This document shows positions 17,758 to 26,904 of a DNA stretch of 64,000 bases, piece by piece. The stretch's first letter is position 1. Each line of letters opens with the position of its first letter. The position numbers and the translations under genes were made by a program. The DNA is from an uncultured Bacilli bacterium (GTDB lineage: Bacteria > Bacillota_I > Bacilli_A > RF39 > UBA660): NCBI GenBank assembly GCA_934096075.1, contig CAKOLN010000002.1, positions 74,883 to 138,882 on the forward strand, read 5' to 3'. The notes beneath the pieces were generated by a model. It saw only the letters and a list, made by a program, of their open reading frames with translations. It searched no databases and had not been told where the DNA came from.

Positions 17758-19248
17758 TTAAATAAACCTTTCCCAATGTTCTTTTGCTGATTTTGATACA
17801 CAATTATAATATTTATGAAGTTGATCATTTATTAATTTTGCTTTTTTATTTATTGGTGTACCATCATTATAATATGGTCTTGTTGATGTTCTACTCATCA
17901 TATCCGAGAACAAAACTGCTCTATCCTCTAAATAACTTTGCCTTGAATAAGAAGATAAGAAATATGCATCATTTGGATTTGAAAAATTATAATCATAAGT
18001 GCTATCATTAGAGCCATAACTAAATCCTTCTGGATTATAGGATTTCATTATTTCTGCTAAGTTTAATGTTGGATCTTTTTGTCTCATATAAATATCAATA
18101 TAGTGCATTAACTCATGGTGAAGTGTATATTCAAATAAATTAGTACCAGCTGTTCCAATAGTTACTGTAATATTACTTTGGTTCCTTCCATCTGTCATCC
18201 CAGAATGGCCACCATCTATTTTATTTACCATATAGATTCTAAGAGATACATTATTATCTTTCATTTCTTTAAAGAAACCATTTGGGTATTTTTTTAACGT
18301 AGATTCAACTTCTTTCAAATACTTATTTATCTCATTATCATCATATAGTTTTTCAGTATTTATAGATCCACCAATTAAGTAATTTCCATTCTCATCCTTA
18401 TATACGATTTTAACTAAATATTTATTTTCTAATTTTTTTCTATATTCATCATTTATTTCAGCTTGTGTTTTAGGTTCGGGTTTGGGTTCTGGTATTGGTT
18501 CTGACTCTTTTGGAGGATTAGGTTTATTTTCCTCTGGTTTTGGTTTTGTTGTTCCTCCGTTTTGACCATTACTTTCATTATTGTTTTCTTTATTATTAGT
18601 ATTGTTATTTTTATTTACATTATTGTTTTGATTTGAATTATTTTTATTGTTATTAGTTTTATTATCCTTTTTATTTGATTTTTCTTTTTCTGATTGCTCT
18701 TCTTTTTTATTTTCTTCTTTATTATCTGTAACTTGTTCTTCTTTTTCAAGTGGTTCTTTACTTATTTCTTTTTTAATATAATCTATTTTAAATATATCTA
18801 AATCTGATATTTTAACTCTTCCTTCTTTTAAAGCAGTTGTAATATTTTCACTAAAATGATTTGGACTATAATTTACTTTTATGTATTCACTTTTCATACA
18901 ACTTAAAAAATAAATATATTCATCATCCCTGTATATTTCCTCTAGGGCTTCAGCACATGTAAAATCTTTAATATTCTTACTTTCATCTATTATTTCAAAA
19001 GTTGTTTCTTTTAAAGGACAAGAATATTTTTCCCATTTTAAAACTGTTTTTCTTTTTTCACCTATACAATTATAAGTATAGGTAATTACTCCTTTGTCTT
19101 TATAATAAAGTGCCCCTCCATTAAAGTATTCTCTTATTTTCAATACTGGGCTATTTTGAAATATGAGTGCTTGTGATATATCAATAATGATTAAAATAAT
19201 TATTGAGAATACTGCTATTAATATATATTTTTTATACTTATTCCACAT
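17758..19248 (-). CDS. Membrane-anchored zinc metallopeptidase-like protein
   Basis: 496 residues. An N-terminal signal anchor (about residues 6-28) is followed by an approximately 130-residue N-terminal domain with paired cysteines, then a low-complexity linker at about 160-260 rich in E, K, N and later P. The C-terminal domain has HHELMHYIDIYM (HExxH zinc site, about residue 375) and, about 65 residues later, SRQSYLEDRAVLF, whose glutamate could be the third ligand, as in lethal-factor-like or gluzincin peptidases. It probably acts outside the cell on envelope or host proteins; the substrate is unknown. GAGGTGT precedes ATG at 19248. Confidence 0.78.
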   Translation of the reverse strand: MWNKYKKYILIAVFSIIILIIIDISQALIFQNSPVLKIREYFNGGALYYKDKGVITYTYNCIGEKRKTVLKWEKYSCPLKETTFEIIDESKNIKDFTCAEALEEIYRDDEYIYFLSCMKSEYIKVNYSPNHFSENITTALKEGRVKISDLDIFKIDYIKKEISKEPLEKEEQVTDNKEENKKEEQSEKEKSNKKDNKTNNNKNNSNQNNNVNKNNNTNNKENNNESNGQNGGTTKPKPEENKPNPPKESEPIPEPKPEPKTQAEINDEYRKKLENKYLVKIVYKDENGNYLIGGSINTEKLYDDNEINKYLKEVESTLKKYPNGFFKEMKDNNVSLRIYMVNKIDGGHSGMTDGRNQSNITVTIGTAGTNLFEYTLHHELMHYIDIYMRQKDPTLNLAEIMKSYNPEGFSYGSNDSTYDYNFSNPNDAYFLSSYSRQSYLEDRAVLFSDMMSRTSTRPYYNDGTPINKKAKLINDQLHKYYNCVSKSAKEHWERFI

Positions 19249-19261
19249 ATTACACCTCAAT

Positions 19262-19954
19262 CTAAATAAATATCCTTTGTTTTATTTCATCCATTAATTT
19301 TCTATTATAAGAAATTATAAATAAAATTAGTCCTATAATTGTTATTGGTAATACAGCATATATTGACCAATTAATAATAATTTTCTCATATTTAAACATA
19401 TCAACACACATCTCTATTGTTAAAAGAATTACTGATATAAATGAAAATGCAACAGAGAATCTTCTTAATAAATTATATTTTTTCTTACTTAATACAAATG
19501 CACAAAGTACGATATAAATCCAAATTATAAATATAAATGGACAAACTAAATAATAAAACCAATGTAATCCGTTATTTAAATATGCTATTACATATATTAA
19601 TGTTTCAGTTGCAAATAAATCAATTATTAATGGGATGAATTTATTTTTAAATAATATAAATGATAGTTTAGAATCCAAAAACAAAATAGATACAATTACA
19701 TAAATACTCCATGTAATATTTCCTGTAAATATCAAATCACATAAAACTGTAATAATGGCTGCACATATTAATACAACTGTTATTAACTCACACAAGTATT
19801 TTTTATTTATTCCTTTATGTTTTTCAACTACTTGACTATATGCTGGAGTAAACTTATCTTTTAAGTTATTTGGATTTATTACTTTTGTATTACACAAAGG
19901 ACAAACTTTTTCAGATTGTTTTAATTTAACTCCACAATTAACACAATAACTCAT
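19262..19954 (-). CDS. Zinc-ribbon membrane protein (DUF6320-like)
   Basis: 230 residues. The N-terminal zinc ribbon CVNCGVKLKQSEKVCPLC (two CxxC pairs) is followed after about 40 residues by six predicted membrane helices. This architecture matches the DUF6320 family, which I recall next to acyltransferase-like genes such as the one upstream here; function unknown. The ATG overlaps the stop of the upstream gene, and AGGAGG lies 5 bases before the chosen ATG at 19954 (a second ATG at 19957 is too close to it). Confidence 0.75.
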   Translation of the reverse strand: MSYCVNCGVKLKQSEKVCPLCNTKVINPNNLKDKFTPAYSQVVEKHKGINKKYLCELITVVLICAAIITVLCDLIFTGNITWSIYVIVSILFLDSKLSFILFKNKFIPLIIDLFATETLIYVIAYLNNGLHWFYYLVCPFIFIIWIYIVLCAFVLSKKKYNLLRRFSVAFSFISVILLTIEMCVDMFKYEKIIINWSIYAVLPITIIGLILFIISYNRKLMDEIKQRIFI

Positions 19955-21231
19955 CATAACCTCCTATTACTTTCTATTAAAACTGGTACTCCCATTTCAA
20001 CTAATGTAGTAAATAATATTCGTTCAAATTCAGCTTCTTTTATTTTTCTAGTTATAGTTATATATAAATTACCATTATATCCAACCACTGCTGATGATGC
20101 GGGCTTTCCTCTTGATTTTCCTATTGCAATTCCCATTTCTAAAACATATTTTTCTACTTCTTTTGGTAATACAATATTACCTAAATTAGATAAAGTATTA
20201 GAACAATATCTATCCCCCATCATTTTTTCAGTAAATGACATTATATGTTTTTTTATAAACATTGGTAAGAGTCTTATAAAATAATTTCTTGCTATTTTTA
20301 CATTAGCGCTTATTTTAGCGTTCAACATTTTTTCAGTCAAGTTAAGTTCCAGAGTGTTTTTAACTATCTTTATTATTTCTTCTAAAGAGTAATTACCATA
20401 TATAGTATCTATCCCGACATTTACATAAGAAGAAAAATTTCTCATTGTATTACTTTCATAATAATTTCTTAAATTAACTGGTATAGATATTTTTATTGGT
20501 TTATTATTCTTTTTATGTTCTCTATTATATAATTCTTGTATAGAAAGAATGTATAATGATGCTAGTAAACAAGTTATAGTGCAGTTATATTTTTTAGTTA
20601 TTTTTTTAATATCATCTATTTTAATAATACCAGTAATAACATTTAAATCATTATTACTAATAAGAGTTCCTTTATAATGGTATGCTGGTTTTTCATGAAC
20701 TAACTTTCCAACTTTTCTAGCATACTTTTTAAAGTCATCACTATATTCTTCTCTACTAACTTTTGCATTTGGATTTAAAACATAATTATTATATGTAATT
20801 TTTGTATTATATTTTAATTTAATATATTCTCCTACTAATGTAGATATAAATATAATTGCTCCAGTACCATCGGTTAAGGCGTGAAAAAATTCAACTGCAA
20901 TTCTATTTTCATAATATCTAACTCTAAATAGATAATTTCTATGATTTTTAAATTTTATTCTAAACATAGGATTATTATAATCTTGCTCTATTATGGGGTT
21001 ATCTTTTATTCTTTTAAAATAACACCAAAAAAGTCCTTGCTTTAACTTATATTTAAATGTTGGAAATCTATCTATTACATTGTTTAATGCACATTGTAAA
21101 ACATCTTTATCTATTTTATCTTTTAAAGTCATACTAACACGAAACATAGCAGCATATTTTCTTGATAATGTTGACGGATATATAGTTGCCGCATTGTCTA
21201 GTTTTAACCAATTTGGTGTTTTTTCTTTCAT
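19954..21231 (-). CDS. Condensation/alcohol acetyltransferase-like acyltransferase
   Basis: 425 residues. The active-site motif FFHALTDGTG (HxxxDG) at about residue 130 is typical of the CoA-dependent acyltransferase superfamily, which includes alcohol acetyltransferases, phthiocerol diester transferases and NRPS condensation domains. The C-terminal NLG segment (SNLGNI) and the N-terminal NAATIYPS match the alcohol-acetyltransferase-like branch. It is coupled to the zinc-ribbon membrane protein. It probably esterifies a lipid or alcohol at the membrane; the substrate is unknown. I chose the ATG at 21231, 9 bases after GGGGAG. Confidence 0.8.
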   Translation of the reverse strand: MKEKTPNWLKLDNAATIYPSTLSRKYAAMFRVSMTLKDKIDKDVLQCALNNVIDRFPTFKYKLKQGLFWCYFKRIKDNPIIEQDYNNPMFRIKFKNHRNYLFRVRYYENRIAVEFFHALTDGTGAIIFISTLVGEYIKLKYNTKITYNNYVLNPNAKVSREEYSDDFKKYARKVGKLVHEKPAYHYKGTLISNNDLNVITGIIKIDDIKKITKKYNCTITCLLASLYILSIQELYNREHKKNNKPIKISIPVNLRNYYESNTMRNFSSYVNVGIDTIYGNYSLEEIIKIVKNTLELNLTEKMLNAKISANVKIARNYFIRLLPMFIKKHIMSFTEKMMGDRYCSNTLSNLGNIVLPKEVEKYVLEMGIAIGKSRGKPASSAVVGYNGNLYITITRKIKEAEFERILFTTLVEMGVPVLIESNRRL

Positions 21232-21309
21232 TTTAAGCATCTCCCCATATTCTTACAATAAAAGAAAGCATTACTTATATAGTATCAGAAATGCTGTTTT
21301 CTCTTATAT

Positions 21310-21460
21310 TATTTAACGTGAACCTCACACGATTTAATATCGCGTGCTTCTAATATCACTATTAGAATTTTCTCCATTTAATAATACTATTATTAATGTA
21401 AAGAGACATAAACTCGGATAGTTCCTACCCTATATATAATTAATTAGATAAGTAATAATT
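21310..21460 (-). ncRNA. Candidate omega RNA (TnpB guide RNA) and right end of the IS605-type element
   Basis: In IS200/IS605 elements the guide RNA of TnpB overlaps the 3' end of tnpB and runs into the right end. Here the roughly 130 bases after tnpB contain the hairpin CACACGAT/ATCGCGTG (21326-21346), the kind of subterminal hairpin TnpA recognises. The exact RNA ends are not visible from sequence alone. Confidence 0.4.
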
Positions 21461-22526
21461 CTATTCCTTTATCTAGTATATTGTTCGCAGCATTATAATC
21501 TCTATCATGTACACTATCGCATCTAGGACACTGCCAAGATCTTATACTATAGTCTTTTATTTTTTTATTTTGATAACCACAGTTATTACATAACTGACTA
21601 GATGGATAATATCTACCAACCTTTATTAATTTTCTTCCATACCATTTTGCTTTATATTCTAACATATTAATAAACTTAGATATAGATATATCTCCAAGTA
21701 CTTTGGCTATATTCTTATTTTGAAACATTTCTTTAACATTTAAATCTTCTACTACTATAACTTGGTTTTCGTTTATAATACTAGTACTTAATTTATGTAA
21801 GAAATCATTTCTAACATTATTACATTTATCATATAGTTTATTAATCTTATTTTCTATTTTCTTATAATTATTACTGCCTTTCTTTTTTAAAGAAAGACTT
21901 TTTTGTAATCTACCTATTTTATCATAAGTATTCATTAATTCTTTAGGAGCATTATATATATTATTAGAACTATCATGAACAAAATTACTAACTCCCATAT
22001 CTATTCCTACTATATAACTATTAGTTTCTAACTTTTTAATTTCTTTTCTAACTAATATCATTACTTTATATTTATTATTACTATATTTTTTTATTGTAGC
22101 ATTAATAATAGTACCTTCTACTTTTCTATGAACTTTAGCGAGTACTTTACCTAATTTAGGTAATTTAATGTAATTATCTAATACTTCTATATTATTATTA
22201 GTATAATTAGTTTGATAAGATTCTCCCTTATTTTTCTTTTTAAATCTAGGATTACCACCTAATTTGTTTATATATCTTTTATAAGCATTATCTAAATTAT
22301 AAATAGTATTAGTAATAGCAAACTTATCCACTTCTTTAAGCCAAGGATATTCTACTTTTAGCTCTCTATTACAGGTATTATTATTTGTATACTTTGAACT
22401 ATAGCCATTATTATTAGAATAGTCTAAAAAATAATTATAGATAAATCTACAACATCCAAAAGTTTTAGCAATTAAAACAATTTGCTCTTCATTAGGATAA
22501 ATTCTAAAACTATAAGTATACTCCAT
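21444..22526 (-). CDS. tnpB: RNA-guided endonuclease TnpB
   Basis: 360 residues. All RuvC catalytic positions are present: IVGIDMGVSNFV (Asp), VVVEDLNVKEM (Glu) and HDRDYNAANNIL (Asp), with the zinc finger CNNCGYQ...CPRCDSVHDRD between. The N-terminal helix-turn-helix (EEQIVLIAKTFGCCRFIYN) is intact. TnpB cuts the donor joint using a guide RNA from the element end and is the ancestor of Cas12. No frameshift is seen, so it may be active. ATG at 22526 is preceded by AGTAGGTG and lies 10 bases after the tnpA stop region. Confidence 0.95.
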   Translation of the reverse strand: MEYTYSFRIYPNEEQIVLIAKTFGCCRFIYNYFLDYSNNNGYSSKYTNNNTCNRELKVEYPWLKEVDKFAITNTIYNLDNAYKRYINKLGGNPRFKKKNKGESYQTNYTNNNIEVLDNYIKLPKLGKVLAKVHRKVEGTIINATIKKYSNNKYKVMILVRKEIKKLETNSYIVGIDMGVSNFVHDSSNNIYNAPKELMNTYDKIGRLQKSLSLKKKGSNNYKKIENKINKLYDKCNNVRNDFLHKLSTSIINENQVIVVEDLNVKEMFQNKNIAKVLGDISISKFINMLEYKAKWYGRKLIKVGRYYPSSQLCNNCGYQNKKIKDYSIRSWQCPRCDSVHDRDYNAANNILDKGIELLLI

Positions 22527-22535
22527 AAATAACAC

Positions 22536-22946
22536 CTACTTCCCCTGATTAGAAATATATTCTTTAATATTATCTTCTAGTGTATCACTAACAGTAGCAA
22601 CAAAATAAGAAGGATTCCACATATGTCCACCATATAATTCTTTTTTTAATTCTGGATATAATTTAAATAATAGTCTTGCACTTGTACCTTTTAATCTTTT
22701 TACGATAGTAGGTATATAATGCTGAGGCTTACAACTAATTAACAAGTGAATATGGTCTAAATCTGTATTAATTTCTATTATTTTAAAATCCATTTCTTGA
22801 GATAATGATATAATTATTTGAAAAAGTGAATCTTTTACACTATCGGTTATTATTTTTTTACGATATTTAGTACAAAATACTATATGGTACTCTATACCAT
22901 ATACATATCCTCTTCCTTTGGAAATAATCATACCATATGTAATCAT
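22536..22946 (-). CDS. tnpA: IS200/IS605 transposase TnpA (Y1 HUH)
   Basis: 136 residues. The HUH pair HIHLLI is at about residue 67 and the catalytic tyrosine lies in the C-terminal helix EYISNQ. The segments KGRGYVYGIEYHIVFCTKYR and MWNPSYFVATV are typical of the family. It cuts and rejoins single-stranded element ends. The start is uncertain: ATG at 22946 and 22931 both lack a strong ribosome binding site, and a TTG lies upstream at 22970. Confidence 0.92.
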   Translation of the reverse strand: MITYGMIISKGRGYVYGIEYHIVFCTKYRKKIITDSVKDSLFQIIISLSQEMDFKIIEINTDLDHIHLLISCKPQHYIPTIVKRLKGTSARLLFKLYPELKKELYGGHMWNPSYFVATVSDTLEDNIKEYISNQGK

Positions 22947-22999
22947 AAAAATAAATACTTTTAGAAACAAAAAAAGAAAAATCTAACTCACGAATTAAT

Positions 23000-23830
23000 T
23001 CACGAGAGTGCGATTTTTAGTTCTTCAAATTCTACTGCTGAATATACTATTTCAGTATTTTCACTTGCATTTTCCTCAATAAATGATTTAACAATTCTGT
23101 ATTTTCCCTTTGTCAAAGATTCTCTAAACATTCCGTCTATTTCAGTTGTAATTGTTTCCTCACCCTTAATCACATGAAGAATTAAGTTAAATGATGGTTC
23201 TTCTGTCCATTTTACTTCATACCACTTACCATCTTTTTCCATTTCTACATAAAAATCTTCTTCATACTCATAGGTTTTCTTAGTCATATTTTTGATAATC
23301 AATTTAATTTTGTTATTCATCATATCTTCTGACTTCATTTCGTCATTTTTTATTTCCATCATTATTTTGTTGTTTGTAACATTATATTTTGACATTTCAC
23401 CAATAGTATAGACTTTAGATAAATACATCATTATATCTTCATATTCTTTTTTACTTAATTTGAATATTCCATTGTATGGTTGTTCAAGATAATACATATC
23501 ATCTTTCATATAAATATTCATTATATTTTTTTCATCATCACCTATAATGAAAGAAATTTTTGTAAGTTTTTTAACATCTTTTGGTGTATCTGTTACACTT
23601 TTTTTCATAGACTTTTTATTTTCTATTATTTTGTATATTTTTTCTATTTCTTTTTTATCGCTAATAGTAACAACTCTATTATCTTCCTTTATTAAAACTT
23701 CTTCAACTTCTCCCATTTTAGGAAGATTAATTTTTTTATTATTTGATAGAACATATACTACCCCACACATTATAGCTGCAAGTGCTATTATAACAATAAG
23801 TTTAATTATTTCTTTTTTTTCAATTTTCAT
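23000..23830 (-). CDS. Membrane-anchored DUF5301 / Ig-like domain protein
   Basis: 276 residues. An N-terminal membrane anchor (about residues 9-29) is followed by a DUF5301-like domain (VVTISDKKEIEKIYKIIENK, DDMYYLEQPYNGIFKLS; residues about 40-135) and a C-terminal bacterial Ig-like sandwich (MEIKNDEM... YVEMEKDGKWYEVKW... KGKYRIVKSF; about 155-270). The family is common on the surface of gut Bacillota; function unknown. AGGAGG precedes the start. Its last codons (IALS-stop) lie at the left end of the IS605-type element, so insertion may have altered the C-terminus slightly. Confidence 0.75.
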   Translation of the reverse strand: MKIEKKEIIKLIVIIALAAIMCGVVYVLSNNKKINLPKMGEVEEVLIKEDNRVVTISDKKEIEKIYKIIENKKSMKKSVTDTPKDVKKLTKISFIIGDDEKNIMNIYMKDDMYYLEQPYNGIFKLSKKEYEDIMMYLSKVYTIGEMSKYNVTNNKIMMEIKNDEMKSEDMMNNKIKLIIKNMTKKTYEYEEDFYVEMEKDGKWYEVKWTEEPSFNLILHVIKGEETITTEIDGMFRESLTKGKYRIVKSFIEENASENTEIVYSAVEFEELKIALS

Positions 23831-23844
23831 TTTTTTCCTCCTAT

Positions 23845-24441
23845 TTAGTTATTTTTTTTAAAAACTGTTATTTTTTCATATCCACCTAAATCAATAACAT
23901 TTTTAAAACCATTTTTGTTTAATTTAATCATTGCATTGTGGCTTCTTCTTCCACTTCTACAATAAACAAAAATATATTTGTTTTTGTCAAGTTTATTAAG
24001 ATTTTTTTCTAGTTCTTCTTCTGGAATATTTATTGCATCAACCAAATGACCCGAATCAAATTCTTCTTTAGTTCTAACATCTACAATAGTGTAGTTGTTT
24101 TCAGTAATTATTTTTTTGATGTTTTCCTCTTTTGTATCTTTAGACCACTGCCAAACATTTCCCTTAAACATTGTTTTAAAAGTCTTTTTAGAAATTGTGT
24201 ATTGGACTAGATCCTCTGACATTTGATTAAGATCATATTCATATCTAACAGTAAAACCTAAACTGTGTATTTCTTCAATATATATATTTTTGTTATTGCT
24301 CTTTATTTCTTCAACTTTTAATTTAACAAGTGGCTTATCATACAAATTAATTTCTAACCTTATACATTCCTCAACAAAGAATACCAGAAATGCGAATACT
24401 ATTATTATAAAAATTAGTAGTATTCTATAAATAAACTTCAC
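23845..24441 (-). CDS. Membrane-anchored rhodanese-like protein
   Basis: 198 residues starting at GTG (24441), chosen because AAAGGAGG lies 6 bases upstream and the protein then begins with a signal anchor (FIYRILLIFIIIVFAFLVFF). An approximately 60-residue segment is followed by a rhodanese domain with TIVDVRTKEEFDSGHLVDAI and the active-site loop YCRSGRRS (Cys at about residue 163). Rhodaneses bind or transfer sulfane sulfur or bind thiols; outside the membrane the partner is unknown. It is 14 bases upstream of the Ig-like protein gene, same operon. Confidence 0.88.
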   Translation of the reverse strand: MKFIYRILLIFIIIVFAFLVFFVEECIRLEINLYDKPLVKLKVEEIKSNNKNIYIEEIHSLGFTVRYEYDLNQMSEDLVQYTISKKTFKTMFKGNVWQWSKDTKEENIKKIITENNYTIVDVRTKEEFDSGHLVDAINIPEEELEKNLNKLDKNKYIFVYCRSGRRSHNAMIKLNKNGFKNVIDLGGYEKITVFKKNN

Positions 24442-24542
24442 ATATTTCCTCCTTTCTTTTCTTGCAATATATCCTCTTGTTATATATATAATACCACATT
24501 TTTTCCGTTTTCGGTAGATTTTTTTATTTTTTTCTCTCACTT

Positions 24543-24572
24543 TACAAAAAAACAAGCCATTTTTGACTTGTT
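24543..24572 (-). terminator. Terminator downstream of the receiver-domain gene
   Basis: On the minus strand ACAAGTC and GGCTTGT form the stem, followed by TTTTTTTG. Confidence 0.75.
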
Positions 24573-24581
24573 TATAAGTAT

Positions 24582-25042
24582 TTAATTTATTTTATCTTTT
24601 AAGTCTGTGCTAAGTTTAAAGTTTACTGATTTTGAATCATTAATTTTTATTTTTTCACCAGTTAATACAATTACCTTTATATCTTTTCTTATTTTTTTAC
24701 TACTTTTAAAACTTCTTCCCCACTACCATTATTTGAGTAAGTATTATTTGTAATAATTACATTATATTTATTTGGATTTTCCATAAACTCTTGAATTAAT
24801 GCTTCACAACTGTGAACAATAGTTGTTTTGCATCCAATACTTTCTAAGACGGAATTTGAAATAATTGCCATTTGCTCATAATAATCACCGAGTAGCACTG
24901 ACACTTTTTTACTCGGTTTATACTTATGCAAGTTATCAATTTTTTCTTTACTTTTTTCATGTACTATTTTATTATAAAAATACGAACTGATTTTATTCTC
25001 ATTATATTTATTATTACTTGAAACAATTTCGTTTTGATTCAT
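24582..25042 (-). pseudogene. Receiver-like (response regulator fold) protein, frameshifted at an A7 run
   Basis: From ATG at 25042 (GGGG 7 bases upstream) the frame runs through VSVLLGDYYEQMAIISNSVL and NVIITNNTYSNNGSGEEVLK to a TAA just after a run of seven A (24697-24703). Adding one A joins it to IRKDIKVIVLTGEKIKIND and on to a TAA at 24582, giving a complete receiver-like fold (IVLTG is the Thr/Ser strand). The usual phosphoacceptor Asp position holds Asn (ITNN), so this is a degenerate receiver. Either the gene is broken, or the A run is a slippage site, or it is a sequencing error. Confidence 0.6.
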
Positions 25043-25346
25043 AGTTATCCCCACATTTTGTACCAAAAGTTGGATCTTTAAATAGTTGTTTAAAAGCTAA
25101 AAGCATAAGATCTGATACAAGAAATATTATACTTTTTTACCAAAAATGTCAATCGATTTCAATAAATTTACTAAAATTTGTCAAGACATTTGAACTATTT
25201 TTTTGCATACAAAAACAACTTTTTCACATTTATCAAACACATGTTTCTATTCTTTAAGTCCGTTTCTTTTTCCAGGGAAAACAACCTTTTTAGAAAATAT
25301 ATTTTATTCTAAAATATTCCCAATTTTTTCTACCCTTTTTCATTCC

Positions 25347-26423
25347 CTACGAAAAATTGGTATTTTCTAAAAAGTTATCAAGTATCACAACTTTCGGGAT
25401 TTTTATCTTACACCCAAAATATTCTTCACACTTCTCAATTGGAGTATAATCACACTTCCACCTTTTTCTATTATTGTATTCTTCTAAAAATTTATCTACA
25501 TAGTAACATAATGAATCATTATCTACAATATCATCCCAACCTAAACACTCCCTCTCAATCGTCCAGTGAAATGACTCGACATCACTCTGAGCTGTACAAT
25601 GTCCAGGTATTATCGTTTTATGTTCCTTAAAGTTCTCATTCACAAATAAAGTAACAATACTTTTTTTATTCTCACCACAATATGGACCATGACGTTTACG
25701 ATTAGTATTCTCTGAACCATTGTCCGTCTGCACGGTAATAGTTTTTAGATCTAAAGCAGGAATACTTTTAAAAAATAAGTACAGAATATTTTTTAAAAAT
25801 ATAGCATTGTTAGTTACACTTTTCTCACTGCCATATGCGACAATAACAAAACCTGTGGATACATCTCGAAAAGTGAACTCATACTTCGCGAGATTATTAT
25901 CTCTAAAGTATGGCTTTAAATTCGGAATATCTGTAAGATATTTAACATCAATCTGCACACGTTCAAATGGTTTAAGTTTCCTTTTCCAGGAAACATCGCC
26001 ACCATTTGTTTTTCCTTTCTTCCTATTTTTCTTTTTACCTAATTCTTCATTAACATATCTATTACAAGTAACGTAAGACACTTCATCACTCAACTGAAGT
26101 GTCTTATATATTTTAGTGGATGTAATACAACACTTTTTATTCTTTTTCTCTTTAGTTAAATCTTTTATCTTTTTTATCACATCATCAGAAGCTTTTTTAG
26201 GACTACTATGTGGTCTTTTAGACATATCATATAATCCAGCTCTACCTGATTTCAAATATCTTCTACGCCATCTTTTTATCGTATTCCTAGATGTACGATA
26301 AAACTTGGCTGTTTTATTTATTCCCAAATCATAACTAAGCTTCACAATTTCTTCTCTTTTATCAACAATATAATCAATATTTTTAGAGTTGTGATATATT
26401 TCTACATAACTAACTATCTGCAT
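25347..26423 (-). CDS. DDE transposase with integrase core (IS481-like)
   Basis: 358 residues. N-terminal helix-turn-helix (GINKTAKFYRTSRNTIKRW), a second winged-helix region, then an RNase H-like core with the DDE triad: ERVQIDVKYL, VQTDNGSEN and SDVESFHWTIERE. The C-terminus EYNNRKRWKCDYTPIEKCE is typical of the IS481/IS3 group. GGAGGAGTTT precedes the start. It lies at one end of the filamentous prophage, and some Mollicute filamentous phages carry a transposase as integrase, so it may belong to that element. I could not find convincing terminal inverted repeats for a free-standing IS. Confidence 0.85.
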   Translation of the reverse strand: MQIVSYVEIYHNSKNIDYIVDKREEIVKLSYDLGINKTAKFYRTSRNTIKRWRRRYLKSGRAGLYDMSKRPHSSPKKASDDVIKKIKDLTKEKKNKKCCITSTKIYKTLQLSDEVSYVTCNRYVNEELGKKKNRKKGKTNGGDVSWKRKLKPFERVQIDVKYLTDIPNLKPYFRDNNLAKYEFTFRDVSTGFVIVAYGSEKSVTNNAIFLKNILYLFFKSIPALDLKTITVQTDNGSENTNRKRHGPYCGENKKSIVTLFVNENFKEHKTIIPGHCTAQSDVESFHWTIERECLGWDDIVDNDSLCYYVDKFLEEYNNRKRWKCDYTPIEKCEEYFGCKIKIPKVVILDNFLENTNFS

Positions 26424-26488
26424 AAACTCCTCCTGGTGCTTTATTATAATTTATTAGCTATTAAAATGGAAGAACAAAATTATATCAC

Positions 26489-26571
26489 AAAAACCCACTA
26501 TGTAAGAAAAGCAAGATGCTTTCAAAAACAAGAGAAAAATTAAAATTTTTCTCTTGACATAGTGGGTTTTT
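26489..26571. other. Large double hairpin beside the transposase
   Basis: Outer arms AAAAACCCACTATGT (26489-26503) and ACATAGTGGGTTTTT (26557-26571) are perfectly complementary; inside lies a second perfect hairpin of 13 bp (26529-26556, CAAGAGAAAAATT and its complement). It could be a bidirectional terminator, an element end or a single-strand recognition structure. The 516-base gap 26424-26939 otherwise contains the left arm of a long inverted repeat and no gene. Confidence 0.6.
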
Positions 26572-26754
26572 ATGATGAGTTAAAATCGCTCCCCTTTTAA
26601 TAATTAAAATTGTTGCAAATTGCAAAATCTGAACAACATCCATATAAACAGATTTCAATTTTGAATATTTCGAGATAAAATTTAAATCTTTAAACAAACA
26701 TTTTAAAAATTTTTTTATTTTCTTGAGATTATACAAATGACTAACAAACCTTTA

Positions 26755-26900
26755 CAAAAATTAATATTGACACCAGGAACCCAAAGACATGATTAAGAAG
26801 ATACACGCGAAAAAATACCAGAGCATACAAAGAAGTGTTAATCTAAAATTTCTTGAAGAAATTTTAGTATTTTCGGTGTATTGACATTATGTGCTATTAA
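26755..26900 (+). repeat. Left arm of an imperfect inverted repeat flanking the OB-fold gene
   Basis: Shares ordered blocks with the complement of 27248-27379: CAAAAATTAATATT, ACACxAGG, CAAAGACATGAT, AGAAGATACA, AGAGCAT, then TTTTCGGT and ATTGACAT(T)ATGTG. An 11-bp perfect hairpin (26843-26867) is inserted in this arm only. Confidence 0.65.
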
Positions 26901-26904
26901 AAAA

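Larger units (their letters stand above)
21310..23012 (-). mobile_element. IS200/IS605-family insertion sequence
   Basis: Complete element with tnpA (Y1 HUH transposase) followed directly by tnpB, and hairpins at both ends (CACACGAT... at 21326-21346; imperfect palindrome around GAATTAATTC at 22987-23005). Such elements move as single strands without target duplication. The left end abuts or overlaps the last codons of the Ig-like protein gene at 23000. Boundaries are approximate. Confidence 0.8.

Noticed and set aside
26485..26736. Minus-strand 83-codon ORF beside the transposase
   Set aside because: It runs through the nested hairpin and inverted repeat, has a biased composition and lacks a ribosome binding site.
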